Source: Dendrocalamus latiflorus (lineage: Eukaryota; Streptophyta; Magnoliopsida; Poales; Poaceae). Taken from it: a stretch of DNA of 64,000 bases. Below are positions 22,777-34,390 of this stretch, piece by piece. Under the pieces are notes generated by a model. That model worked only from the letters and a program-made list of their open reading frames with translations, had not been told where the DNA came from and did no database searches. Location of the stretch: the NCBI GenBank assembly GCA_017311315.1, contig CM029631.1:8056514-8120513 (forward strand). Reading direction: 5' to 3'. The translations under genes and the position numbers were made by a program. The stretch's first letter is position 1. Each line of letters opens with the position of its first letter.

Positions 22777-23003
22777 CAAATGAGATCCTCTGAAGTCGCA
22801 TACGGCGATTTCAGAGTGCAGTCGTGAATCTGAGCCGTTCGATCGGAAAAAGAACGGCCCAGATCGGTTGCTACAGTAAATTTTACTGTAGCTACAGTAA
22901 ATTTTACTATAGCAAAACCGATCTGGCCGTTCTTTTCCGATCGAACGGCTCAGATTCGACTGCACTCTGAAGTCGCCGTACACGACTTCAGAGAATCCGG
23001 TTC
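22777..23003. mobile_element. 227-bp fold-back MITE with near-complete hairpin
   Basis: A direct repeat CGAGTTTACC flanks the element (22767-22776 and 23004-23013), fitting a 9-10 bp MULE-type target duplication. The two arms are almost perfect complements: TCTGAAGTCG..CGAACGG..AGATCGG pairs with its partner around a centre near 22880, where TACAGTAAATTTTACTGTAG sits. Such a structure would give a long double-stranded RNA if transcribed. No coding capacity. Confidence 0.85.
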
Positions 23004-23013
23004 CGAGTTTACC

Positions 23014-24364
23014 ATGCCCTATGCCTCTACAATCGTAAAGATCAAGCTTTTCGTACAAGGTCCTCTATGTCACAATGATAGCACCGAAACCTTTTCTCGC
23101 GCGGGCCTCTCGGCATTAGACTAGAACAGTAGAACACTCCGTGAGCTGGGTCTACGTGTACGGTCTATCACTACCTGCCATGAACGTAGTGCGTTGTGAT
23201 GCGATTATTTTCCAAAGGTAGCTGTTAGGAAAACAACTATGAATAATGTATACTACGTTTAGCAATTAGATTATAGTTTAGAATTTCTATTATGTACTAG
23301 TACGTCATTCTATATTCCTCTCACATTAATTTTTCTTAGCTAACTACTCGATGTCATCATTGTTTAGAGCCTGACAATATCTTCTTTTTCAACGTGGATT
23401 AAAAAAGAAAATGTCTTAAACTGGAACAGCCAACCTAGCACCAAAGCATCTGATAAATGGTCCTATCAAACAAAATTGTCATAATACAACACAATGCCAG
23501 ATAAAAGCATAAACCGTTCTAATTAAAAGCGTACGTATGAAAGATGTAAATTTAGATTTTTTGTGTTCACCAAAAGAACTAAGGTCACAGCCAATTATGC
23601 ATCGCTCCACACATTCTTATTTCACCATAAAATAGAGAAAAATCAATGGGTAGCAGATTTTCCTCGTCACTTCAAAGTTACAGGATCCATTGGTCAACGC
23701 TCCACGATCAATGCCCCACTTATTTTGATTTGAGCTTCTGACTTTTAATTTATGTTTGCTATTCCTAAATTTTGTTTTTCTAACTTTTCTGCTTTTTAAA
23801 GCTTTTTTGCGTTTCTTTTTTACGTATTCATTTACATTATATGTGATGGGCTAACATTGTTTTCTATATTTAAATTTTTTAAATTTAATCATGCCAAATA
23901 AGCCACCATTAGATACAGTACAAAATAAACCAACTATAATAAAAATTTAGCTATAAAACAGGTTTATTCAGCCTAAATGAGCGCCCTGCAAGTGAACCTA
24001 CACGAGAGATATTAGCTTGTGTGGGAGATGCTGACACCGTGATAAAATCAACCTCTTCTCAATTAACTGCAGATTTATTATTTCGTTAGAAAATTATGAA
24101 GCACAAAAAATTACATAAAACAATATAATTTTCACAGTAAGATATAGAATTCCCGTATTGCAAATGGAGCTCTATGGTTGTACGGAGCAACATGGATTTC
24201 AGTGGGCCCGGACAACGGCCAAACCACCGTGGTCCATACACTCGGTCTAGCTAGTGTTAGTACCCTCCCCTCCTCGATCCCGCTAAACACCGCGCCACCT
24301 CTCCCCTTCGCCGTGCTTTGCTTTGCGTCCTCGGCGCGACAAAATTAATGCCACCCACTGCGAC
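23014..24364. other. Intergenic, repeat remnant, no gene
   Basis: Contains a second copy of the AT-rich dispersed repeat (about 23720-23990) seen at 21760-22015. It ends in TTTATTCAGCC..GAGCGCCC, which looks like a MITE terminus. Nothing else identified. Confidence 0.45.
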
Positions 24365-24367
24365 TAA

Positions 24368-25256
24368 GGGCATCTGTAGTGTATAAAAATAGAGGGTCTT
24401 AAGTCACCTTAAGAGCATCTCCAACAATCCCCCTAAAAACCCACCCCAAAAAACACCTTTTAGGGGCAGCCTAAAAAATTTGTTAACCTATTTTAGTCCC
24501 CTCCTCCAACAGCTCCCCTAAATATATCCTAATAGTATTTTGAATCTGGCCCAACATTAACAACCGACCTATTTACTTTGCTCGATACCTCATATTGATC
24601 GTGAGCGATTCGATATAGACCGATGCACTGGCGGAGCTCCTGGACTCCAGAAATGAGAAAATGCGCTATATATAGATGGCAAAGCAAATAATGCATCGGT
24701 CCTCTCTACAAGCCGCGTACGATGCGAATCTGTGTTGAGTGAAAAAAGAGAGGAGTTCATGCTCTTCCGTGTACGATGCGAATACGGTTTGCACTCAACA
24801 CAGATTCGGATACAAGGTATGAACTCCGTGATCGTACAAGGCATGAACTCAACACAGATTTGGATACAAAGTCCGTCCGTTCCGTGCATGTATTTATACG
24901 ATGGCGGCCGCTCCGCACAGGACGTCGCCCGGCGCCCGCGCCCGATTTCGATCTCCCGTTGCTCCTTCAGGTTGGTGCACTGGAATACTAGGTGTCGCGG
25001 GAAAGGAAAAATGTGGCGCGAACTTTTTTTCCCAGCGCGCGTGACGGCGGGAGCGAGGATAGGGGACCCCTGAAAGTTCTCGGTTTCTACCTGGGTTTTG
25101 GGAGACTTTTGGGGGGGAAATAGAAATAGGGGGGTGTTTAGGGGAGTTGTTGGAGAAGACTTTTTACACAATTTCCCAATAATTTGATTTAGGGGGAGAT
25201 TTAGAGGGATTGTTGGAGATGCTCTAAAGTCAACCTTATACATTACAGAGGTGACC
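24368..25256. mobile_element. Small Harbinger MITE split by a second element
   Basis: The outer pieces are 24368-24412 and 25225-25256. The left end GGGCATCTGTAGTGTATAA matches the minus-strand right end GGTCACCTCTGTAATGTATAA, and TAA or TTA lies at each outer border. An 812-bp element is inserted inside it, so the outer MITE is the older insertion. Confidence 0.65.
24413..25224. mobile_element. PIF/Harbinger-like non-autonomous element, 812 bp, nested
   Basis: TAA flanks both ends (24410-24412 and 25225-25227). Both termini read GAGCATCTCCAACAATCCC on their own strand, a TIR of about 19-20 bases with no mismatch. Internally there are short inverted and direct copies of ACTCAACACAGATT and ATGCGAATC. 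The 279-codon minus-strand frame covering 24590-25429 runs past the element border and has no known domain; I treat it as chance. Confidence 0.8.
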
Positions 25257-25259
25257 TTA

Positions 25260-26476
25260 AGCAGGCTATTCCTCAGTCCCTCCCACTCCTCTCCTGCCAG
25301 CCTTTCCCCCTTTGCCGTGTCGTTTGACCTCGCGCGAGCTCGTCTCGTGCTTTCCCTTTCCTTTCCAAGCCTTTCCCTGACACGCACTGCACCCAGCTGC
25401 AGCTGAGGAGGGGGAGGGGCCAGCTCCATCTCCCGCTCACCTCTCCGTAACTCGCTTGACCCACGGAAAAGCCCCCGTCCTGGGCCGGTCTGCCTGCCTA
25501 GCTGCTGCTCCTACGTGCCCATTCCCTGCTCGATAAAAGTTCCCGTCTTGCAAGTCCATGCCCGCCATTACGCTTCTTTATGCTCCAATTTAATCCCTTC
25601 ATTCCTTCAAAGTTTCATTAGTTTGGTCGCCTGCCAAAGGGTGGTTGATTGCTAGCTGCTGCTGCTGCTGCTCTAGTCGGTCGCGTGAGAGATTCCGCCT
25701 TGGATTGGAGGTGCGACATTGCGTTCGCGTGCTGCATCCTCGTATCTTGATTCCCTCTCCTCCCCTGCTCCCGTCTCGCTGAAACTTTTTCGAGGGCTTG
25801 GAAGCACCTGCTTGTCCGTTCTTGCGTTCCTGTCCTGCTGCCCTGTCCGCCCACGTCCATCTCCTCACTGCCTGTCGAAAAGTTTCAATCTTGGAGGTAC
25901 CCTGTTTCTCTTCTCCTCTTCTCTCTCTCTCTCTCCCATCTCTCCTCCCTAGCTAGCTATCACGCATCCACCCCCTCACGCAATGCTTGGATTTTGTTTG
26001 TAGGTATCCGTTTGGCCCGTCTTGTCCTCTCTTCGGTTCAGTCCTCTATGTGCCTGGCTCAGTGAGTAAAGGAGGTTGAATTTTTGCTGGAGTTACGTAC
26101 CATCTACCTGGCAGTTCTTGGCCTAATAATCCCATCTCTGTTCTCATCTGATTGCTGAAACGGCCACAAAAATGCAGGATTTGGAGGCACACGTCCAGTA
26201 ATTTTCTCGAAAGCTTCGGTGTTGGGGCCTGGAGGTAACCCCACTTCGCTTGCTGTAGCATGTAGTCGTCTCTGGTTTTTACTCGTTGGGAAGTTACCAG
26301 ATTTTGGAGGCATCCGTTTAGCCATTCTGTCCTTGATCTTGTATTTTGTGCCATCGGATGTAATGTAACAGCAGAAAAAGTCCCCTTCTTCTGCTACCGC
26401 TGGTAACCCTGCTGCTTTCCAGGTGCGCACGCTGAACTGACGAAAGTTTGGAGATCTTGCCGAGAGTTCGGTGGGG
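25260..26476 (+). promoter_or_regulatory. Promoter and 5' leader region of the SOSEKI gene
   Basis: A TATA-like GATAAAAG lies near 25532. Downstream there are CT-rich leader stretches (25905-25950) and possible leader introns: candidate donors GGAG|GTACCC near 25896 and GGAG|GTAACC near 26234, and candidate acceptors TTTGTAG near 26003 and TTTCCAG near 26422. A phrase close to GG(T/C)ATCCGTTT(G/A)GCC occurs near 26003 and again near 26308, each followed by TCTTGTCC or TCTGTCC, suggesting an old duplication within the leader. The true leader splicing cannot be settled from sequence alone. Confidence 0.45.
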
Positions 26477-29400
26477 ATGGAGAGCCGAGGGAGGCGGCCG
26501 CGAAGCCCGGAGCGGCAGAGGCCGGCGGCGCGGAAGGTGCCGCTGGTGTACTACCTCACGCGGAGCCGCCACCTCGAGCACCCGCACTTCGTCGAGGTCC
26601 CGTTGTCCTCGCAGAAGGGGCTCTATCTCAGAGGTCAGTGGATGCAGTTTTGTTTCTGCAACAAAACCAAAAGGAATGCCAATTCTCCGTGTATAATCTA
26701 CTTGTGGACTATGTTTAATGGTGATTGCTTGGGTGTGCAGATGTGATTAATCACCTTAACATGGTGCGCGGCAAGGGCATGGCCGCCATGTACACGTGGT
26801 CTTGCAAGAGGTAAAGCAATAACGTCGCTTTTCTTGAACAATTTTGAGTTGAATGAATTTTGATCGGCTTGAGAAATAAATAAATAAATAAATAAATATT
26901 ATTTCAGGAGCTACAAGAATGGTTTCGTGTGGCACGACCTTGCAGAGGATGATCTTGTCCTCCCGGCCGCCGATGGGGAGTACGTGCTCAAGGGCTCCGA
27001 GCTCTTGGACCAATCTTCTTCAGGTAAACTAATCATTTCCCTTCGAATTGGCATTTGTCTTTGTGAACTTCGACTAGAATCTTTAGTGCTCATTAGTATT
27101 GTGATATTATCTTTTGCCTGCTTAGGTCAATTTTACCATGGTAGTAATGGCAACCAAAAGCAACAGAGCAGGCTGAAAGAGGGTGCAAGGTTGCCTTTGC
27201 CTAGAGAGGCTTCCTATTCCTCCTCCCCTCCTAGTGTGATCGTTAGAGAAGCCAAGCCCCTGAGATCACCTTCGGTACCTCTGCGAGATGAGGATGACTC
27301 CCCCTTGCCATGCATGGTTAACTCCTTGGAGAACATGTCACCGGAGTCGGAGCCTCAAAGGACTCTCTTGTCAAGGGCTGGCTCTGCAAGCCCAGCAGAA
27401 TTCAGAATTTACAAGCCCACCGGTTCTATGGATGCTGCAACTCAAACTGATGACCTTGGCCGACGATCAGTTCGGAAAGCACCTGAGATGCATAAGAAGA
27501 GTTTGAGCACCGATCATGACTCTGTAGTTCGTGAAATCACCAAGTACCGGCAAAGCCATCCTCACCGGTCAGCAGAGCTCCAAGGAATTTCCAAGGAAGT
27601 CATGTCCCAATGTGGTACTCCATTGAGCGTACCTTCAACCCGTGGCAAGTCCGAGAGTTTAGAGTCCTTGATACAAGCGGACAACAATGCAATGAATAGC
27701 TTTAGGATTCTTGAAGAGGATGACATTGTTGTGCCCACCTGCCCAAAGCTGAGGCCGACGAATTTACTGATGCAACTCATCACCTGTGGTTCACTTTCAG
27801 TGAAAGATCATGACAATATTGGAATTGTTGAGGCATACAAGCCAAGGTTCCCAAACCTGAAGTTCCCCTCGCTGTTAATTTCTCGCACCATGATGATGGG
27901 TGAGCTTGGTTACCTTTCAGAGAATCCCAGATTTATGGGGATGCGGTTGGAAGATAAGGAATACTTCAGTGCGAGCCTTATTGAGATGCAAAGAGACCTT
28001 CCTGCTGAGAGGGATTCAGTGCTTAAACGGTCTTCTTCCTACAATGCGGAAAGGTAAGCTCTGATGCTTCAGTGTGATGTTTACATGTTCTTAAATTACT
28101 TAGAATTTGGATACTTCACATCTATTAATTTTGCAAAAAAAATCTGCAAGTAGATTTTTCATTGTTTTAAGAAGAGATACTCAACTGTCAAGCCTCAACA
28201 GACACCATGAGTTCATACTTTGCTGTGTTGTAGAATGAACTTTGCCCTTGTGCTTTTAGCATGATAGCTTAGATTTCATTGATCAGATATTGTATTTTCC
28301 AAAATCATTTCGACTTAGTAGTCATGATATGTTAGTGTATGAAGTATGGACATTCAAGCTAAAATGTTGCACTAATTATTCATTTAAGCCCATTGCTGTC
28401 GCACGTAATATTCATAGAAAGGGGTTGGTTTAGGTTGGGGTCAGAGAATTAAAAGATGGAAAAAGAACCATGTACCAGAGAAAATTTATGAATGCAAGGA
28501 CCATTTATTTTCCATCATTCCGCCATTTGCAGTCATACTAGTGTATGGTGCTTACCATGTTTCTTCAACCGTGGTGGAGCAATGATTCATCTTGCCTTTG
28601 CTTCTATTCTTCTCTCTCAAGCTTCGTGCAATGTGGTCCTCTGCATCCAGCTTAACATCGGTTAGAAGCTTTAGCGTGTGGGGAGGTGGGGTGTGTTGTT
28701 CTTCCTTTAGATGCATTGTGTGCTGTGCGTGAGAGTTGTTTGGCGTAGTGCTTATGGCTGCTTGCCTGTGGAGTTTCCCCAGAAGAGTGACTGTTATGTA
28801 CCTTTTCTTTTTTTCTCTGCTTTATCAATATATCGGGCAATTCTCCTGCCAGTTCCTTTCAGAAAAAGAAACACGGCATGTCCCCTATCATATGTTGCCA
28901 GCATGCGGCTGGCATCCATGTAGCAAACAAAATAACAAAGTACTGGGAATCTACCTACTGATGAAAACTGAAGTCCGAACATTGCAAAATTGGTAAATAT
29001 GCCTACTGAGAAAGAGTGGAAGTTAAGTCCAAAACAAAATGCTAAATTACTCTCTTTTATGTTGCCCATTTCACATTATTAGTTTTGCTTTGAGCAGTGC
29101 TGTACATAGTATGCCTTCTACAAAACTCATACAAATTCTGGTTAGAAGATGAAGAACATTGGTGGATAGTTGCAATCAGGAGGAGCTATTTTGAGGGTGA
29201 ATCAATTTTCTGAATATCTTGCCCAAAAAAATTTGAAGCACAGATAGCCCTTCTGCTACGAATTTTGTCACTACTTCACTTCTACAGTTTAATTCCATGC
29301 CACTAGCTTGATCTCAACATTGCCACAACACGAGCCACTTGTCAGACGTAGAGGACCACACTACATGGTTGGCTAGCTAGATTCTTCAGTTGCCCAACTG

Positions 29401-30096
29401 ACAATATAGCAGAGCCTGTTGCTTCATGCTCATGAACAGTTTGTTGCTATCCTAACAAGCTGTCATTCTATTAGAGGGGCCAATTCGTTAACTGCCACAG
29501 AAAAAGCCAATGAAGTTCATTCCCTGAACCCCATCCTGATTGCTGTCATTCTATTAGAGGGGCCAATTCGTTAAGTGCTACAGCAAAAGCCAATGAAGTT
29601 CATTCCCTGAACCCCATCCTGACTGAACCATGGTTTCTTTCAGTACGTTAAAATCCAAAATTTTACCTGGTAGTCAGAACTTAGCAGAAAAGTTGGTTAT
29701 TGGTACAACAATTATGTGATATACAGTAATTTCTCCTTTTGTTTTGCCTAGTATCTTGCTTAGCATGTGAACTTTACTTCTCATGAAACATTTTCTTAAC
29801 AAACGAACAGGAGCGGTGAGACCCTAGATTGTGCAAGACCTGACGAAGATACAGTCAACATATCGCGATCAAGGTGCCTACCCCGGACGCCGATACTGTC
29901 ATCATTCCTGCACCCGAAGAGCGAGATGCTGAAGTCCCCGGTCTCAGACTGCCGGAGGAGCTCCTCGGCCGGGCCAGACTGCAGCTTGGTGTCAGGAGAC
30001 GGGAGCAAGAGGTTCACTGATGCCTCAGGAGCATCGGCGAGGTTAGACTCTTTCAGAAAGAACAAGGAGAAGCTCGTCAAGATTGAGGAAAGTTAA
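26477..30096 (+). CDS. SOK: SOSEKI (DUF966/UPSTREAM OF FLC) family polarity protein, 518 aa
   Basis: Exons: 26477-26633, 26741-26810, 26908-27023, 27126-28053, 29811-30096. Phases match at every GT..AG junction and the frame ends at TAA. Residues 21-108 form the DIX-like polymerisation domain: [20 protein letters not shown], then LYLRDVINHLN, then [12 protein letters not shown] and the signature [24 protein letters not shown] proteins assemble by this domain at polarised corners or edges of plant cells and recruit partners. The rest is Ser/Pro-rich and probably disordered, with the conserved motifs [14 protein letters not shown] and [11 protein letters not shown], both usual in the family's C-terminal half. 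The ATG at 26477 was chosen because it starts the short basic leader common to grass members; an upstream in-frame GTG is not needed. Intron 2 carries an AAAT microsatellite (26877-26898) and the long intron 4 a tandem duplication. Which SOK paralogue this is cannot be told here. Confidence 0.92.
29460..29625. repeat. 83-bp tandem duplication in SOK intron 4
   Basis: The unit starting CTGTCATTCTATTAGAGGGG is present at 29460 and again at 29543, with only a handful of differences. It lies in the 1757-bp last intron (28054-29810), in which I see no other gene. The low divergence implies a fairly recent duplication. Confidence 0.85.
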
Positions 30097-31599
30097 GTGC
30101 CACTAGTGGTTCTTTTACCTCAACTTTTTGTCAGTACTGGGTATGCACTCGATGCTTTCCCTTGGAACAATAGAATTCACGCGATGATCCGATCTTGGAA
30201 TTGAGTTCTATATTTTCAATCATGCAGGCTATCATCGGGAGCTCGCGTGGTGATTCAGTACACCGTCCCTTGCAATGACAGTGATGAAGGTTAATTCTGA
30301 ACGCTGACCTTGCAACGAACCTGGTGTTGTGTTATAGGGTTCTCTTTAACAAGTTAGTAATGACGAAAGGAAGTGCCTTTCTTTTCTTTGTTAAAGAGTA
30401 GTAAGTTAGATTTCTCTGAGCATGCAATTAGCTCGGTAGATTTCTCTGAGCATGCAATTAGCTCGGTGTATTTTTTTCTTTCTTTCCTTTCTTTAAAATT
30501 TTTCTTCTCCATATCATTTGTAAGTGCCTGTTAAATTGTATCGCTTATGTTTTTCACTATGCCTACGAAATTATTTGTGCTGATGAGTATGGCAAATTGA
30601 CAAGCGGGAAAGAGGTGTCGATGGTGATTAGCTTTGAACTATACAGACTCTGTTTGCGACGCTTGAATTTTTTTATATAGGAATTTCATAAGAAATCTTT
30701 GGATCTAGTTAGGATGGATGTCTTCTTGCCTAAAGGATATATGCTTTACAATATTATTTAGGATAGTTTGGATGTTTTAAGAAAAGCATTGGAAACATAG
30801 TTGAAGGATAATGGGTGATTGTTTTTTGCTGTAGTTTTGGCTTTTGGTTTATGGTTTTTGAATTCTTGCTATTCGCGAGAGACAATACACAGAGGGCGCA
30901 GAGGGAACCCAGCCAATATGTCGCGATATTCTTAGAAACATGACAGTGAAAAAATACGCTTGAGGGAAGGAGCGATGGTAAATTTTTTCCCGCAAGCCGC
31001 CTCCCGGTCTAACATTATCCAGTTATTATGTGCATCGCGGCTTGTTCCCCTTGACCTCTCTTTGATGCTTGTCCCTATCAGCAACGACGGCAAGGGAGGT
31101 GTTGCGACTTGCAGATTGGCACTTGTAAAATTTGTGATAGGGTATGTGAAAAACCATGTGGTTTTGTGAAGAGAATTGTCCTTCAAAGTACAGTTTTGTG
31201 ATAGTCAAAGTACGTGTAGGTGTAGTTGTATTTTTTTTAGATAAAGGATATAAAATCCGGCCTTTATACCCACGAGGGATATACATAGCCAAGTGTAGGT
31301 GTAGTTGTATGTAGTGTACTATTATTTTTTAAGAGGATACTAAGAAATGTAGTCAAGTTTGAATTTTCAAAATAAAGGAACACGATGTACTTCGAATTGT
31401 AATATGCACACATTTATGCTTCTTAACCTCGTTGATTCCCTTGCTTTGCAATAGATGGTTCCGAGTTCAGACAGAGCCAACGAAGCTGTAATCATGGAGC
31501 TCCTTCGTTAGCTTTCTTTCCTAGGTGCTACCGAGCCCTCGACATTTTAACAAACGGGTGCATGCTCCTTTCTTCGACATTTAACAAACGGCTGCTACC
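30097..31599. other. 3' flank of SOK and intergenic DNA
   Basis: A 30-bp unit (TAGATTTCTCTGAGCATGCA..) is tandemly duplicated at 30407 and 30437, in the likely 3' UTR or just after it. No gene is recognised between 30480 and 31599. At 31525-31599 the phrase TCGACATTTTAACAAACGG or a close variant occurs twice. Confidence 0.5.
31231..31292 (-). mobile_element. Very short 5'-truncated non-LTR retrotransposon tail
   Basis: A 17-bp direct repeat GTGTAGGTGTAGTTGTA lies at 31214-31230 and 31293-31309. Between the copies is a 62-bp insert that on the minus strand ends in an A-tail of eight bases after GGATTTTATATCCTTTATCT. The long target duplication plus A-tail is the mark of LINE-type target-primed insertion. 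The insert is too short to assign to a family. Confidence 0.7.
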
Positions 31600-31876
31600 T
31601 GAAAGAATCTAGAGAAGTTCGGAGAGAGGGATCGAAATTCAGAGGGAAACCCCAGAGACAAACGAGCTCTGTTTCTCTTCATACATATCGAGCGTTGCCG
31701 ATACGGCTTACAGAGAGGATTGCCTTACGGGCTACAGTTGTCAGCGACAACAGAAAGGAAACAGAAAGAGACTGCAACAGACAATATAATCTAGTGAGTA
31801 TATCTTCAGTTAGCGATATCATCAGTTAGCGATAAGGACTACCAACTGTGCAGAATCCTGACTCGTATCTTTAACA
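31600..31876 (-). mobile_element. Copia-like solo LTR, 277 bp
   Basis: A 5-bp duplication CTACC flanks the element (31595-31599 and 31877-31881). Its ends are TG..CA: on the minus strand it begins TGTTAAAGATACGAG and ends CTAGATTCTTTCA. There is no internal domain or partner LTR, so it is a solo LTR left by recombination. It sits inside an older short direct repeat (GCTACCGAGCCCTCGAC near 31528, and GAGCCCTCGAC just right of the LTR). Confidence 0.75.
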
Positions 31877-31892
31877 CTACCGAGCCCTCGAC

Positions 31893-32110
31893 TAGAGCTG
31901 GGAGTTAGGCCGGGTGGGGCCGGCATGGCTCGGACCCACTGTGCTTCGGGCAGCTTCATGCCGTGTCGGCTCGGCCCAGTCATCTCGCCATGCCGTGCCG
32001 TGCCGACCCACCTCGCCTCCGACTAGGCCTAAGTACGGCCCAAAGCCTACTGTGTCGACGTTCGTGCCATGCTAGCCCAAGCCACGTTGGCATGCCGATA
32101 CATGGTAAGC
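31893..32110 (-). mobile_element. Terminal fragment of a hAT related to the 43-48 kb element
   Basis: The segment begins TAGAGCTGGGAGTTAGGCC and continues in GC-rich subterminal repeats (GCATGGC, GCCGTGCCG, GGCCCA). Read forward it aligns over about 200 bases with the minus strand of the right end of the 43062-47942 hAT (CTTCGGGCAGCTTC versus CTTCAGGTCGCTTC; CCTAAGTACGG versus CCCAAGTACGG). The homology fades after about 32110 and I found no opposite end, so this seems to be a solitary terminus. The 32110-32889 remainder has nothing identified. Confidence 0.65.
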
Positions 32111-33219
32111 TATTGGTGTACCTATACTAGCAAGCATGGCGATTGCTTACAAGTGAAGAAGTTGACCGGGTAAAGGTGAGAGTATTTTGGTAGTTGGTTA
32201 AGTACCAGAAACTGCGTTGGATTAAAGCCGCAGTGCTTGGCAAAGTAGTTTAGGTTAAGTGGATGATGAGAAGATCAAGTATATCAAATGCTAATGACTT
32301 AGTGGGTTCGGATTCATATGCTTTGAAAAGTATGCATAAGTTAAGTGTGAATGTAAAACCCACGTTGTATGGAGTTAACGAGTTTCCTCCATTGTGCTAG
32401 TAGATAGTATCTATTATGTTAGATGCAGATATGTTACTCTATTTATTTAATGGGTTGGGAATAAAAGTTTGCAAGCCAATCATCCCAACTATTTTCAATC
32501 TTAAGTTCTGGGGTTATGGTTTAAGATAATAAAGTGAGTGTTATGGTGTGCCATCTTGTCATTCATATGGAGTGGCTAGGAAATATTCATTTTCAAGTAG
32601 CAATATATCAACTTTGTTCATCTCTCATGGAGTATTCTTGTATTGGTTGATTTACTCTTGTTTTTATTGGTTATTTGCATCTTCTCTACTCTACTCTTCT
32701 TGATCTTGCTACGTACCAATGACGTGTAAGTGATGGAAATGTCTCATGTAGATCAAATCCTATCCGTTTAGGCATTGTGGTTTGTAAGATTTTGAAGTTG
32801 TCCGGTTCTTGTTTGGTTTGGAGTCTTTCTTAAGCAATCTTGATTAGAGGGTTTTGGCTTCAAATCTTTCGATGGTCTTGTTTATTGTGTGTTATGAATA
32901 TTGTGTGTATTGATATGAGACCCAAAGGGTCATATATATAGGAGAGTACAAGAGAGATATAAGGAAACAAATAAGAGTCCTATTCTATCTCTAATACCTT
33001 ATCTCTAATACCCTTAACACCCCCCCACAAATGCAAGGCGTATGCAATAGCATTGCATTTGAAAAAGGGTTAATACTAAAACAAGAAAAATCCGACATCC
33101 GAGTCGTGATAAAGTCGTCGTTGCGTGCAGTCGTCGAATAAACTGTCAAATCAAGCCGAAGAGGAATAGACAGAAGCATGACGGCGCAGATTGAAGCCTG
33201 AGACGGCGGCGGCGTAGTG

Positions 33220-33366
33220 CACAAGAAGCGCAACGGAGGCGCGGTGCAAAAGAAGCGCGGCGGCGCAATGCACAAGAAACGCAACGGAGGCGCAGTGCAA
33301 AAGAAGCGCGACGGCGCAATGCACAAGAAGCGCAACGGAGGCGCGGTGCAAAAGAAACGCGGCGGC
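33220..33366. repeat. 51-bp minisatellite, three units, inside the LTR element
   Basis: Units begin with CACAAGAA(G/A)CGCAACGGAG at 33220, 33271 and 33322. Each unit is itself made of two related halves (CACAAGAAGCGCAACGGAGGC.. and GTGCAAAAGAAGCGCG..), so the array has a half-period of about 25 bases. The unit length keeps frame on either strand. Confidence 0.85.
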
Positions 33367-33589
33367 ATCATAGAGACTTCTACAATCTGCAGTGGCTCAA
33401 GGATAAAAGCGGCGGCTGCTGCCATGCAAAAGAAAAATTCCTACACTTCTATGACTGGCAATAAATTTGTGGACTCGCATGGCTTTAGACGAACGAAAGA
33501 TTAGAGACTACGGACTGGATGGACGCAGAAAGCTCACGAAAAAATAGCAGAAGCTAACAGCAAAGAACTTAATACTAATAGTGGCTAAC

Positions 33590-34390
33590 TCCTCAAAACC
33601 CCCTCTCCCTCTCTCTACACACCCTCCCTCACTCCCGCCCGCCCGCTCTGGCGCTCTCTTCACCCCCCTTTCTCTCTCTCCTCACGCCCGTGCGAGACAC
33701 GAGAGGAGCGGAAGATGGAGGCGGCGCAAAAGGCGTCGGAGCGGCAGATGGAGGCGGCGCGGAGGGCCGGGAGGAGGAGGCGGCGCGGCCCGTCATCCGG
33801 CGGCGGCGGCGCGGGCGCGGCGACCGGGAGGCGGCGGCCGGGAGGCGCTCGGGCGACGGCGCGGCAAGATTCTGGCGGGGCGAGGCGGCGTCCCGGCGCG
33901 GAGGCGGCTGGATCTGGCGGGGACGGACGGATCCGGGCGTGAGGCGGCCGGATCCAGCCGGGCCGCGGAGAGCGGAGGCGGTCGGATCTGGCGGCGACGG
34001 CGGTCCGGCGGGACCCAGCGCCGGCGATGGCGTCACCTCCGCGCAGCGATCTGGAGACGAGCGGGGCCGTGAGGAGCGGCTCGTCCAGGTCGGCGGCGTC
34101 TTCGTCGGTCAGCGACCCGAGGACAACGGCGGTCGGCGACGGCGGCGAGGAGATGATCGCCCACCAACGGCGACGACTCGAGCGCGGCCGTGACGGCGCG
34201 GCGCAGTGTCGGGGAGACCGGGCTGGCCAAGAGAAGCGGCGACGGCGTCCTCAGCGCCGGCGTCACCAATGCGAGGCGGCCGTCGACGAGAACCGTACGG
34301 CCGGCGAAAAGAGGTGGCCGCCCCGGGAGTGAAGATCGTGCCTCCCGGGGCAGCGGCAGCGGAAGAGGAACGAAGGCTAGATTGAGGTTA
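33590..34390. other. GC-rich interior of the LTR element, no gene assigned
   Basis: This block is strongly GC-rich, begins on the plus strand with a CT-rich stretch resembling a plant 5' leader (33598-33690), and has open frames on both strands (for instance 33581-34072 plus, 163 codons; 33629-34036 minus, 135 codons). All predicted proteins are Arg/Gly/Pro/Ala-rich and overlap one another, as expected from composition alone. It may be captured host sequence, but I cannot name a source. Confidence 0.4.

Noticed and set aside
24590..25429. 279-codon minus-strand frame
   Set aside because: It crosses the border of the nested Harbinger elements and has no known domain.
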